Shown here: positions 1 through 6,099 of the stretch, piece by piece
Numbering within the stretch: position 1 is the stretch's first letter
Layout of the letters: each line of letters starts with the position of its first letter
DNA from: Capsulimonas sp.
GTDB taxonomy: Bacteria; Armatimonadota; Armatimonadia; Armatimonadales; Capsulimonadaceae
DNA length: 8,990 bases
NCBI GenBank assembly: GCA_025963815.1
Contig: JAOQAA010000232.1
Location: forward strand, 1-8,990
Direction: 5' to 3'
The notes under the pieces: generated by a model
What the model was told of the DNA's origin: nothing
What the model saw: the letters and a program-made list of their open reading frames with translations, nothing else
Database searches by the model: none
Program-made: the position numbers and the translations under genes

Positions 1-282
1 TGTCAGGGCCTTGAGACCTTCAGTCAAAAGCGCGGTGGTCGCCAGGCTATCCACGACGCGGAGCGCGTGGTCTTTGCCCTGTCCGCCGTCGCGCATCAGC
101 GGCAGAGCTACCCCGGCGACGAGGAACAGAATATTGCCGTCGTGCGACGCAAAGTGAGCCAACTGGTGTTCGCGGCTTTCTGGTTTGTGCTCATCGCCCT
201 GGGCTCGCGCGGAGAGGGGAGCCAGAAGCGCCAGAGCGATCAAAGCGAGGCGCCAGCGCGCTGGGCGGCGAGAAACTGTCAT
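1..282 (-). CDS. PAP2-type (phosphatidic acid phosphatase-like) protein, N-terminal part, cut by window edge
   Basis: Only the first 94 codons are inside the window; the gene runs off the left edge. Residues 1-28 form a signal peptide: a basic start with RR and R-W-R, a hydrophobic core rich in Ala and Leu, and a cleavage site after S-A-R-A before Q. After that, a hydrophobic stretch (about 52-64) and D-S-L-A-T-T-A-L-L-T-E-G-L-K-A-L-T resemble the segment that leads into the K-x6-R-P phosphatase motif of the PAP2 family; K91 would be its lysine. The Arg-Pro and the catalytic His lie outside, so the assignment is from pattern memory. ATG at 282 is chosen because GGAG sits 6 nt upstream; another in-frame ATG at 294 has no such site. 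Family members dephosphorylate lipid phosphates or act as periplasmic acid phosphatases. Confidence 0.66.
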   Translation of the reverse strand, partial: MTVSRRPARWRLALIALALLAPLSARAQGDEHKPESREHQLAHFASHDGNILFLVAGVALPLMRDGGQGKDHALRVVDSLATTALLTEGLKALT

Positions 283-433
283 GAAGGCTCCCATTCGTCG
301 ATCGGATTACGGCGGCTATTCGCGGGAATGCGGCGAATCTCCTGCCCTCTTCAGCCAAGTGAATAAATTGCATATTTTGCGAATGGAAGATTTGATGCGA
401 GAAATGGAAGAATGGAATCAAGAGACGAAAAGA

Positions 434-465
434 CGCCGTGCTGCGTATTATTAAGCAGCACGGCG
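434..465 (-). terminator. Rho-independent terminator of the SRPBCC gene
   Basis: There is a perfect 11-bp stem, CGCCGTGCTGC (434-444) with GCAGCACGGCG (455-465), around a 10-nt AT-rich loop. Read on the minus strand, it is followed by TCTTTTCG, a short T-rich tract. It starts 18 nt past the stop codon at 484, as expected for the end of this transcript, and it separates that gene from the PAP2-like gene. The latter then needs its own promoter in 283-433; I could not assign one there. Confidence 0.8.
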
Positions 466-483
466 CCGCGAGAGGAGGGAAGG

Positions 484-873
484 TTAAAGAATGCCGGTGT
501 CGGAGTTTAGCAATCGCCGTTCGACCTGCTGCTTGATTGTCTGCATTGCGGACTGCAGGTCTCGATCGACGGACGCCGCTCCCAGATCCAGGCGGCTGGG
601 ATAGGACAAGTGCATGGTGATTTCCGAAAATGTGTCGTCCATTTCGTCGATCTGAAGCCAGCCGGAATAAAATTGGTCTCCGTCGGAGCCCCACTCCATC
701 AGATACTCGCCCGGGTAAACACGCATCCATCCGGACGGCGCGCGCTCCGTTTCCGGGGTCTGAGCGGAACTGGGGGAGGAGATAAGTATCGGCGCATTTT
801 GGATGTTAGTGACGAAGTCGAACACGGCCTCCGGCGCGGCTTCGACCACGATGGAATGTTCATACTCGGACAT
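484..873 (-). CDS. SRPBCC (START/polyketide cyclase-like) family protein
   Basis: A complete 129-residue protein. Its opening (M-S-E-Y-E-H-S-I-V-V-E-A-A-P-E-A-V-F-D-F-V) is the typical first strand and short helix of the SRPBCC/START-like fold, in which a long C-terminal helix closes a hydrophobic ligand pocket. The rest fits: alternating strand-like stretches (G-W-M-R-V, Y-L-M-E-W, F-Y-S-G-W-L-Q-I, S-E-I-T-M-H-L-S-Y) followed by a helix (S-V-D-R-D-L to R-R-L) near residues 101-122. Length is near the usual 130-150. There is no signal peptide, so it is cytoplasmic. The ligand is unknown; relatives bind lipids, polyketides or hydrophobic small molecules, and some act as stress proteins. GGAG lies 4 nt before the ATG. 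The gene is divergent from the one at 1106 and ends in its own terminator, so it is probably monocistronic. Confidence 0.82.
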   Translation of the reverse strand: MSEYEHSIVVEAAPEAVFDFVTNIQNAPILISSPSSAQTPETERAPSGWMRVYPGEYLMEWGSDGDQFYSGWLQIDEMDDTFSEITMHLSYPSRLDLGAASVDRDLQSAMQTIKQQVERRLLNSDTGIL

Positions 874-916
874 CGAACTCCAGCCTTTCTTTCGCAGCTG
901 AGACTCGCAGGTTATC

Positions 917-932
917 TTTGGCGAACGCCAAA
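917..932. promoter_or_regulatory. Palindrome TTTGGCG-AA-CGCCAAA, candidate operator
   Basis: Two perfect 7-nt arms are separated by 2 nt. It lies 44 nt upstream of the SRPBCC start codon, within the divergent intergenic region. The symmetry, length and place fit a dimeric repressor or activator site, but no regulator gene is in the window and I do not recognise the motif. Confidence 0.45.
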
Positions 933-951
933 CGAGAAGGGTGAACTAGAT

Positions 952-988
952 TCTTCCCGCTGGGGAAGATTTATAAACGCAGGCCTGC
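952..988. promoter_or_regulatory. Divergent promoter region: 7-bp inverted repeat, TATAAA box and GCAGGCCTGC palindrome
   Basis: Three signals are packed in 37 nt: TCTTCCC (952-958) paired with GGGAAGA (963-969); the AT-rich TTATAAA at 971-977, which can serve as a -10-like box on either strand; and the 10-nt palindrome GCAGGCCTGC at 979-988. No good -35 box was found for either direction, so promoter polarity is uncertain. The first inverted repeat lacks a T-tract and is not read as a terminator. Confidence 0.3.
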
Positions 989-1092
989 ATGGGAACCTTG
1001 CAAACTGGGTATCAGTCATTACCTTGGGACGCAGTGATGCGATTTCAGTCGACGATGGGCGATCGCGCCGAAAGTCGCAGCTTAGGAATTAT

Positions 1093-1099
1093 GGAGGTG
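1093..1099 (+). promoter_or_regulatory. Ribosome binding site GGAGGTG
   Basis: This near-perfect anti-Shine-Dalgarno match lies 6 nt before GTG at 1106 and decides that start. The in-frame ATG at 1091 overlaps the site itself and has only AGGA 3 nt upstream, so it is less likely. Confidence 0.6.
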
Positions 1100-1105
1100 C
1101 GATGT

Positions 1106-1969
1106 GTGGTGGAACAGCGTAACGGAGTCCCATATTGGGCAGGGGCGTGTGCGGCGAATTGCCGGAGAATTATGGCCGCGGCGGCGCTGGCGGCTGTCGC
1201 AGTCGGACGTGTTTACGCCCAGGATACTCCGGCGGACGTCACGCTCGGCGGTGAAGTGGTAATGCGTTTGCGGTCATCCGTCGGAGGGATGACGCCGCAG
1301 CAAAGGGTGGGGGCGATCGAGGAGCGGCTGACGCGTCTGCTGGCCATTCCGGGCATCACCCCCGCCGATGTCGTTGTTTACACACCGGCGGGTAAACCGC
1401 CGGTGGTCTACGCTGTTGGGCGTCGCTTGATCGAAGTGGACAAACAGACCGCTATCTCGGCGGGCAGTTCGGGCGAACCGCTGAAACTCGCGACAGGCTG
1501 GGCGAAGAGGCTGCAGCAGCTCCTTCCGCGCGTCAATTGGCGCCCGAATAATGCGCCGGAGCCGACCGTTTCCGAGAATCCCCCATTGACCGTCACCGAC
1601 GATTTCTCCCAGGTGGGCGGCGCCACCGGGCAGGTCTACCTGCGCGATAAGCTCGTCGCCACCCTGCGCGGCCCGCAGCCCGGCGGCTTCACGGCCGCCG
1701 AGTACGCCGATGTGCTGGGATCCCGGCTGAACATCATCTCCCATCGCCTCGGCGCCGGCGCGGCCGACTCCATCAAGACCATCGATCTCTCCGCGTATCC
1801 CGTCAACGGCCCCTCCCTGGTCCTGATGGGAGAGCGCCCGGTGCTGATTGTCGAACCGACGGAAGCCGAAGCGGCGCAGATGGCGAGCACGGATCTGCTG
1901 GCGCAATCCTGGGCAAAGAACCTGCGCAAGGTATTGACGGTGGAGGGACCTATTCCCCCATCGAGCTAA
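1106..1969 (+). CDS. Exported protein with two copies of one periplasmic-type domain
   Basis: A 287-residue protein from GTG 1106. Residues 1-38 look like a signal peptide: C-R-R, then an Ala/Val-rich core, cleavage after R-V-Y-A before Q39. The mature part is an internal duplication. Copy A (about 45-145) and copy B (about 177-283) share the order V-x-L-x2-x-V, then G-G-[MF]-T, R-L, a G-P/P-P-V-V stretch ending in R-x-L-I/V-L-I-V-x-V/E, and finally L-A-x-x-W-A-K-x-L at the end. They are joined by a Pro/Asn-rich linker. The pattern resembles the extracytoplasmic N-terminal region of some mechanosensitive-channel-like proteins, but no channel segment is present here, so function is unknown. 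An upstream extension to ATG 989 is open but contains no signal-like start. The last residues (G-P-I-P-P-S-S) and the stop are encoded by the repeat starting at 1945. Confidence 0.75.
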   Translation: MVEQRNGVPYWAGACAANCRRIMAAAALAAVAVGRVYAQDTPADVTLGGEVVMRLRSSVGGMTPQQRVGAIEERLTRLLAIPGITPADVVVYTPAGKPPVVYAVGRRLIEVDKQTAISAGSSGEPLKLATGWAKRLQQLLPRVNWRPNNAPEPTVSENPPLTVTDDFSQVGGATGQVYLRDKLVATLRGPQPGGFTAAEYADVLGSRLNIISHRLGAGAADSIKTIDLSAYPVNGPSLVLMGERPVLIVEPTEAEAAQMASTDLLAQSWAKNLRKVLTVEGPIPPSS

Positions 1970-2018
1970 AGCTCGATTTCCCATTTTCCCAGCAAGGCCC
2001 TTCGGGCGGGAAAAGGGG
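1945..2018 (+). repeat. Structured repeat, left copy of an inverted pair
   Basis: The order is: GGGACCTATTCCCCC (1945-1959); hairpin ATCGAGCT-AA-AGCTCGAT (1960-1977); TTCCCATTTTCCCAGCAAG (1978-1996); hairpin GCCC-TTC-GGGC (1997-2007); and GGGAAAAGGGG (2008-2018), which can pair back to the CCCATTTTCCC at 1980-1990. The same order recurs on the other strand at 2202-2128. It overlaps the end of the preceding gene, and the stop codon's TAA lies at the centre of the first hairpin. It resembles REP/BIME-type dispersed palindromic elements; that family link is inference. Confidence 0.85.
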
Positions 2019-2127
2019 TGCTGATAATTACAATCCAGGCAAGTTTTGTCGTGAGTTGCACAGATATTAGCTCTGTCTGAACTCTTCTCACCACACGGAA
2101 TATTCGCCTGGACCGCAGTTACGAACG

Positions 2128-2202
2128 CCCATTTTTCCGGGCTTTAGCCCCTTGCTGGGAAAAGGGGAGGCCGAAGTTTACTTCGGCGGGGGAATAGGTC
2201 CC
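2128..2202 (-). repeat. Structured repeat, right copy of the inverted pair
   Basis: Read on the minus strand: GGGACCTATTCCCCC (2202-2188), identical to the left copy; hairpin GCCGAAGT-AA-ACTTCGGC (2187-2170); CTCCCCTTTTCCCAGCAAG (2169-2151), 17 of 19 identical to the left copy; hairpin GGGCT-AA-AGCCC (2150-2139); and GGAAAAATGGG (2138-2128). Linear segments are conserved while both hairpins have changed sequence on both arms. TCCAGGC follows 15 nt beyond both copies (2034-2040 on plus, 2112-2106 on minus), so homology may reach further into the spacer. Confidence 0.85.
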
Positions 2203-2210
2203 GAATCTCC

Positions 2211-3995
2211 ATGACACACACACATATCCTCCCAGCCGCAAGTCATGAGTTTCGTCTGGAGGGCGACCCTGGCGCCTTCCAAGTCAATATGTCGCGCGAG
2301 CAGATTGCTTGCGGCCTGCAAGCCGTCACGGTCACCCTGACCGCCGCGCTGCCTGCGCCGCCCCCAAACGTCAAGATCGTCTGGAGCCATCCCGATGTCG
2401 ATATTCAGGCGTCGTGGACACCTGCCGCCGGGCGTGATCGGGGGATTACCTATCGCCTGGGCAAGGGGTTTCCTTCCAAGGCGACGAACCATGCGCCCGT
2501 GGTTTGCCTTTACAGTCAATCGGGAGCCAATCGGCTCACGTTCGCCGCGTCCGATGCGCTGCACGGGCTGCGCTGCGCCGCTGCGCTGATTGAGGAAACG
2601 GCGGAATTCGAATGTTCCGTGACGCTGTTCGCTGACCCTTCTCCGCTGATCGAACGATATGAATTGACCCTGTGGGTCGATACTCGTGATATTTCCTATT
2701 TTGACGCGCTGCGCGGCGTTTCGGACTGGTGGGCGCGGCTGCCCGGGTATGAACCGTGCCATGTCCCCGAGACGGCGCGGCGGCCGATGTACTCGACCTG
2801 GTATAGTTTCCATCAGGCGATCTCCCCCGAAGCAGTGCTGGAGCAGTGCCGTCTGGCGAAGCCGCTGGGGTGCGACGCCGTAATCGTTGACGATGGGTGG
2901 CAGACGCTGGACGGAGCACGGGGCTACGCTTACTGCGGCGACTGGCGCCCCGAGCGCACCCCGGACATGCGCGCCTTTGTGGACGCCGTCCACGCGGAGG
3001 GCATGGCGTTTTTGCTCTGGTACTCCGTGCCGTTTATCGGACGCCACAGTGACGCTTATCAAAAGTTTCAAGGCAAATTTCTTGCCGACAGCGACCATTT
3101 CGGCGCCGCGATCCTGGATCCGCGCTTTCCTGAGGCGCGCGAATATCTGATCGGGATCTATGAGCGCGCGCTGCGAGAGTGGGGGCTGGACGGGTTCAAG
3201 CTCGACTTCGTCGATTCGATGGGCGACACCGAGGAGGCCGCCGGCCGGATCGGAGGCGGGCGGGATTACGACTCCGTCTCGGAAGCGGCAGACCGGCTGC
3301 TGGCGGATGTGATGGCGCGGCTGCGGGCCATCAACCCAGATGTGATGATTGAGTTCCGTCAAAGCTATATCGGTCCGTTGATGCGCAAGTACGGCAATCT
3401 GTTTCGCGCCGGCGACTGCCCAAACGACGCCGTCACGAACCGCCTGCGTGTTCTGGACATCCGACTGCTTTCTGGCGATACGCCCGCGCACGCCGACATG
3501 CTGATGTGGAGCCCGGAGGAGCCGGCGGAAGCGGCTGCGCTTCAGCTGCTGAACGTGCTGTTTTCCGTTCCGCAAATCTCCGTGCTGCTCGACCGTATTC
3601 CAGAAGATCATCGTGCGATGCTCCGGTTCTGGATGGGCTTCTGGACTGTGCATCGGGACGCGCTGTTACATGGCCGCCTGGAGCCGCTGCAGCCGGATCT
3701 CTGCTATCCCATTGTCCGCAGCTTCACGGATCGGGAGCTGGTGGCCGCCATTTACAGCGAGAACGCCCTGCTGCCGCTGGACGGCGTGGGCGAGCGCGAT
3801 GTTTTTGTGGTCAATGGAACTCGTAACGGGCGGCTTGCGCTGGAACTGCTGGAAGATCTCGGGGAGCGGCGGCTTCAGGTGTTCGATTGCCGGGGAGAGC
3901 TTTTGCGCGATGAGCGCATTACGCTTTGCGCGGGGCTTCACGCCTTTGCCGTTCCCCCGGCGGGTCTGTGGCAATGCGTGCGGAATTTTGAATGA
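2211..3995 (+). CDS. GH36-type alpha-galactosidase (melibiase-like glycoside hydrolase)
   Basis: A 594-residue enzyme expected to release terminal alpha-linked galactose from oligosaccharides such as melibiose or raffinose, by the retaining mechanism of clan GH-D. It has an N-terminal beta-sandwich (about 1-180), a (beta/alpha)8 barrel (about 190-500) and a small C-terminal beta domain (about 505-594). Visible barrel landmarks are V-I-V-D-D-G-W-Q (D227-D228), a strand-3-like L-L-W-Y-S-V-P-F, and D-G-F-K-L-D-F with K330 and D332, the expected nucleophile. R-A-G-D-C-P-N-D follows, where D402 (or D406) is the likely acid/base. At 594 residues it is shorter than the common 700-750-residue GH36 enzymes. 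There is no signal peptide, so it is cytoplasmic. ATG 2211 is the first start after the in-frame stop at 2145; it has no clear ribosome site, and the repeat ends 8 nt upstream. Galactose as substrate is inferred from the family; other GH36 activities (raffinose synthase, N-acetylgalactosaminidase) are not excluded. Confidence 0.87.
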   Translation: MTHTHILPAASHEFRLEGDPGAFQVNMSREQIACGLQAVTVTLTAALPAPPPNVKIVWSHPDVDIQASWTPAAGRDRGITYRLGKGFPSKATNHAPVVCLYSQSGANRLTFAASDALHGLRCAAALIEETAEFECSVTLFADPSPLIERYELTLWVDTRDISYFDALRGVSDWWARLPGYEPCHVPETARRPMYSTWYSFHQAISPEAVLEQCRLAKPLGCDAVIVDDGWQTLDGARGYAYCGDWRPERTPDMRAFVDAVHAEGMAFLLWYSVPFIGRHSDAYQKFQGKFLADSDHFGAAILDPRFPEAREYLIGIYERALREWGLDGFKLDFVDSMGDTEEAAGRIGGGRDYDSVSEAADRLLADVMARLRAINPDVMIEFRQSYIGPLMRKYGNLFRAGDCPNDAVTNRLRVLDIRLLSGDTPAHADMLMWSPEEPAEAAALQLLNVLFSVPQISVLLDRIPEDHRAMLRFWMGFWTVHRDALLHGRLEPLQPDLCYPIVRSFTDRELVAAIYSENALLPLDGVGERDVFVVNGTRNGRLALELLEDLGERRLQVFDCRGELLRDERITLCAGLHAFAVPPAGLWQCVRNFE

Positions 3996-4024
3996 CCGAA
4001 GATTTTGTTGAGGGGCAATCGTAA

Positions 4025-4705
4025 ATGACGGCTGTGAACGACGCTTCTCACGAGGATCTGGATGCGGGCGATGCGCCGGAGCCGCATTGGCCTATCGTGC
4101 TGACGATGCTTGCATTGGGCAGCCTGTATATGGCGCTGCCGGAAAGTCTTTTGCTTGGACCGCGCGGATTGCAGCTTGCCTTTGTCTGCGTGATGCTGAT
4201 TCCGAGCCTCTTCGCCTTACGAATTGGGCATCATGAAGCGCATCGCCGGATGGGCTTTCTGACGCTGGGGATTTTGACGCTTTCGATGGTGGTCTCGCTG
4301 GTCCGACTGGTGCATGCGCTGCCGATGCACACGGAGACTCCCATGCAGCTGCTGCGGTCCGCGGTGGCGCTATGGACGAGCAATGTCCTCGTCTTCGCGC
4401 AGTGGTATTGGCGATTGGACGCCGGCGGCCCGTTTGAACGCGGACGGACGTTGGGGCACAAGGACGGCGCCTTTCTCTTTCCGCAGATGACAATGAGCGA
4501 GGATGCGCGGCGTCTGGCGGGCGAGGAGAACTGGGCGCCGACGTTTGTGGACTACCTGTTTTTGGCGTTCAACACCAGCACGGCCTTTTCACCCACCGAT
4601 ACCCTGGTGCTGACGCGCTGGTCGAAGGTCTTGATGATGATCCAGTCGCTCATCTCGCTGGCCGTCATCGTGCTGCTGGCGGGCCGGGTCGTGAATATCT
4701 TTTGA
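4025..4705 (+). CDS. Conserved multi-pass membrane protein with channel-like C-terminus
   Basis: A 226-residue protein with an acidic N-terminus (about 1-20) and hydrophobic segments near 22-40, 44-65, 76-97 and 105-127. A hydrophilic stretch (about 128-170) follows, then a final pair of hydrophobic parts (about 174-185 and 200-224). The last part, F-V-D-Y-L-F-L-A-F-N-T-S-T-A-F-S-P-T-D-T followed by a long helix ending R-V-V-N-I-F, is laid out like the pore loop and inner helix of two-helix ion channels. It lacks the T-V-G-Y-G potassium filter. I recall this C-terminal motif from uncharacterised conserved membrane proteins; transport function is unproven. GAGGGG lies 9 nt before the ATG. It begins 29 nt after the galactosidase stop with no terminator between, so the two are probably cotranscribed; the strong terminator at 4731 closes the unit. 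Confidence 0.8.
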   Translation: MTAVNDASHEDLDAGDAPEPHWPIVLTMLALGSLYMALPESLLLGPRGLQLAFVCVMLIPSLFALRIGHHEAHRRMGFLTLGILTLSMVVSLVRLVHALPMHTETPMQLLRSAVALWTSNVLVFAQWYWRLDAGGPFERGRTLGHKDGAFLFPQMTMSEDARRLAGEENWAPTFVDYLFLAFNTSTAFSPTDTLVLTRWSKVLMMIQSLISLAVIVLLAGRVVNIF

Positions 4706-4730
4706 TCGGAAGCCGGTAGGTTCAGACAAT

Positions 4731-4773
4731 TAAAAACGCGGAGGAGCCAAAATTTGGCTCCTCCGCGTTTTTA
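4731..4773. terminator. Bidirectional Rho-independent terminator
   Basis: A perfect palindrome of two 21-nt arms around the single base A4752. The core is CGCGGAGGAGCC paired with GGCTCCTCCGCG, flanked by A-runs and T-runs, so a T-tract follows the stem on both strands. It stands between the convergent genes ending at 4705 (+) and 4780 (-) and can end both. It begins only 7 nt past the minus-strand stop codon. Confidence 0.93.
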
Positions 4774-4779
4774 TTTTGG

Positions 4780-5895
4780 TTAAGAGAGTTTGCGGCGGCG
4801 GATGAAGCCGTATGCGGCCAGCATCATCACACCGATCATGATCGCGGGAGCCGAACCACCTTCAGGAACATTCGTATTGCCCGTGGTCGTTCCCGTCGTA
4901 TCGCCCGTGGTGGTCGTGCCGATCGTATCGCCGGTCGTGGTCACACCTGTGGTTGTGTCGCCAGTGGTTGTTCCGCCGGTCGTGGTGTCGCCGGTTGTCG
5001 TTCCACCGGTGGTGGTGTCACCAGTCGTCGTTCCGCCTGTGGTTGTGTCGCCAGTGGTTGTTTCACCGGTTGTGGTGTCGCCAGTGGTCGTGACGCCGGT
5101 CGTGGTTCCGTTCGGCGTCCCAGTCGTGGTTCCGGTCGAGCCGCCGGTGGTGTTCGAAATGAAGCCGCCAACCACTGGGAGCAGCCAGAACGGGCTGAAG
5201 CCGCCGCCATGGATAATGGTCTCAGGAATGACATCAGGCGTGAAGAACCGCTCCGTGATCGTATCGGGGATGTTCTTCGTGACGAGCACTTCGCCCGGTC
5301 CCGGAGAAACGATATCCGAATCTTCGCTGTGCTGGTTATGGCCGTTGAGCGTGTCGAAGGGCGACGGCGTCAGGTCGGACGCCAGCTGCTTCTTTTTGCC
5401 CTGGAGGGTTCCCGGGGCCGGGGTGCTCTCCATGTCGGCGTGCGGCAGAACGGAAACCATGGGGTTGCCGCAGGCCACCTTCAGGATCGGCTGCCCGGTC
5501 GACTTCGAGACGAAGACGGGGGTGCCGGCCGGAAGGCGGGTCATGATGTAGAACTCGCGTCCATGGCGGTCGACGCAGTATACGCGATACTTTTTCGACG
5601 TGCTCAGGCGCTTCAGCTTCAGATGCTTGTTGATATAGGTCACAAGCTGCGGGCCAGTCATATGGAAGTGACGCGCCAGCTGGGTTCGCACCTTCGGATC
5701 GAGCTCGACTTGCTGCGAAAGCTGCTGGACTGTATCGACATGATAATTGATAAACGACGCGGGTGGAACGCCTTGTGAGCCGTTCGCCGCATTCACGCCG
5801 GTTCCAAGCAAGCTCAATGACATCGCCAAAGCGGCGCCCGCAAGCGGCCTGGTATAGATTGTATTTTTGCGGATCATTGTATCTTTCTTAAGCAT
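4780..5895 (-). CDS. Exported Thr/Gly-repeat protein with PEP-CTERM-like C-terminal sorting signal
   Basis: 371 residues from ATG 5895. Residues 1-36 are a signal peptide (K-K and R-K, hydrophobic core L-A-G-A-A-L-A-M-S-L-S-L-L, cleavage after V-N-A). A globular part (about 40-165) has Y-R-V-Y-C-V-D-R-H-G-R-E and V-A-C-G-N-P, whose two cysteines could form a disulfide. Next come a Ser/Pro/Asp-rich stretch, a short hydrophobic segment (F-W-L-L-P-V-V-G-G-F), and twelve consecutive T-T-T-G-x units (264-323). The end (343-371) is V-P-E-G-G, a hydrophobic helix and the basic tail R-R-R-K. This three-part end is the layout of PEP-CTERM tails, which exosortase recognises for transfer to the cell surface; G replaces the second P. 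Thr-rich linkers of this type are often glycosylated (inference). Start is uncertain: ATG 5877 and TTG 5919 are in frame; AGGG lies 3 nt before ATG 5895. Confidence 0.82.
   Translation of the reverse strand: MLKKDTMIRKNTIYTRPLAGAALAMSLSLLGTGVNAANGSQGVPPASFINYHVDTVQQLSQQVELDPKVRTQLARHFHMTGPQLVTYINKHLKLKRLSTSKKYRVYCVDRHGREFYIMTRLPAGTPVFVSKSTGQPILKVACGNPMVSVLPHADMESTPAPGTLQGKKKQLASDLTPSPFDTLNGHNQHSEDSDIVSPGPGEVLVTKNIPDTITERFFTPDVIPETIIHGGGFSPFWLLPVVGGFISNTTGGSTGTTTGTPNGTTTGVTTTGDTTTGETTTGDTTTGGTTTGDTTTGGTTTGDTTTGGTTTGDTTTGVTTTGDTIGTTTTGDTTGTTTGNTNVPEGGSAPAIMIGVMMLAAYGFIRRRKLS
4927..5106 (-). repeat. In-frame tandem repeat, 15-bp unit with 30-bp higher-order period
   Basis: Twelve units encode T-T-T-G-x, with x mostly alternating D and G (order V, D, E, D, G, D, G, D, G, D, V, D from the N-terminal side). 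This gives a 10-residue, 30-bp period in the centre. Looser units (T-T-T-G-T, T-T-T-T-G-D, T-T-G-T-T-T-G-N) flank it on both sides. Codons vary at third positions, so the units are not fresh identical copies, but the tract may still change length by slippage. Confidence 0.9.
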
Positions 5896-5984
5896 TCGCC
5901 CTAAAATGACAAGGGACAAAAAATAATTGGGCGAAGAGATCGCTACTACTTGAAGCAGGCGGACATCTATGCCTACACGGAGTC

Positions 5985-5993
5985 ATTATATCA
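5985..5993 (-). promoter_or_regulatory. Extended -10 promoter box TGATATAAT for the surface-protein gene
   Basis: On the minus strand, a consensus TATAAT (5990-5985) is preceded by TG one base upstream, the extended -10 form that can work without a good -35; the -35 here is poor (GATTAA at 17 nt). Transcription would start near 5978, giving a leader of about 80 nt. A second TATAAT lies at 6034-6029 without the TG extension. Confidence 0.5.
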
Positions 5994-6099
5994 CGATTCA
6001 CGAAAATTTAATCCAGACTCTTACCAGGATTATAAATTTTAGTGAGTTCACCCATGATTATTTTGGGTACATAGATCGGTTTAACCGTAAAATTACCAG

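Noticed and set aside
191..730. 179-codon open frame on the minus strand spanning the SRPBCC gene, terminator and PAP2-like gene
   Set aside because: It runs through the terminator hairpin and overlaps two better supported genes in other frames; its composition looks like out-of-frame translation.
989..1105. N-terminal extension of the duplicated-domain protein to ATG 989 or 1091
   Set aside because: The extension has no signal-like features, and the GGAGGTG at 1093-1099 is well spaced only for GTG 1106.
2178..3653. 491-codon open frame on the minus strand across the galactosidase
   Set aside because: It is a shadow frame in GC-rich coding sequence, rich in Arg, His and Gln, without any recognisable motif; the plus frame has all GH36 landmarks.
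4927..5106. CRISPR-like array from the regular 30-bp periodicity
   Set aside because: The repeat is continuous and in frame, encodes T-T-T-G-x units and has no unique spacers.
4790..5551. 253-codon open frame on the plus strand, almost entirely Val and Pro in its first half
   Set aside because: It is antisense to the T-T-T-G-x repeat, whose codon pattern keeps several frames open by chance. It has no ribosome site, and the minus-strand frame has signal peptide, repeats and sorting tail.
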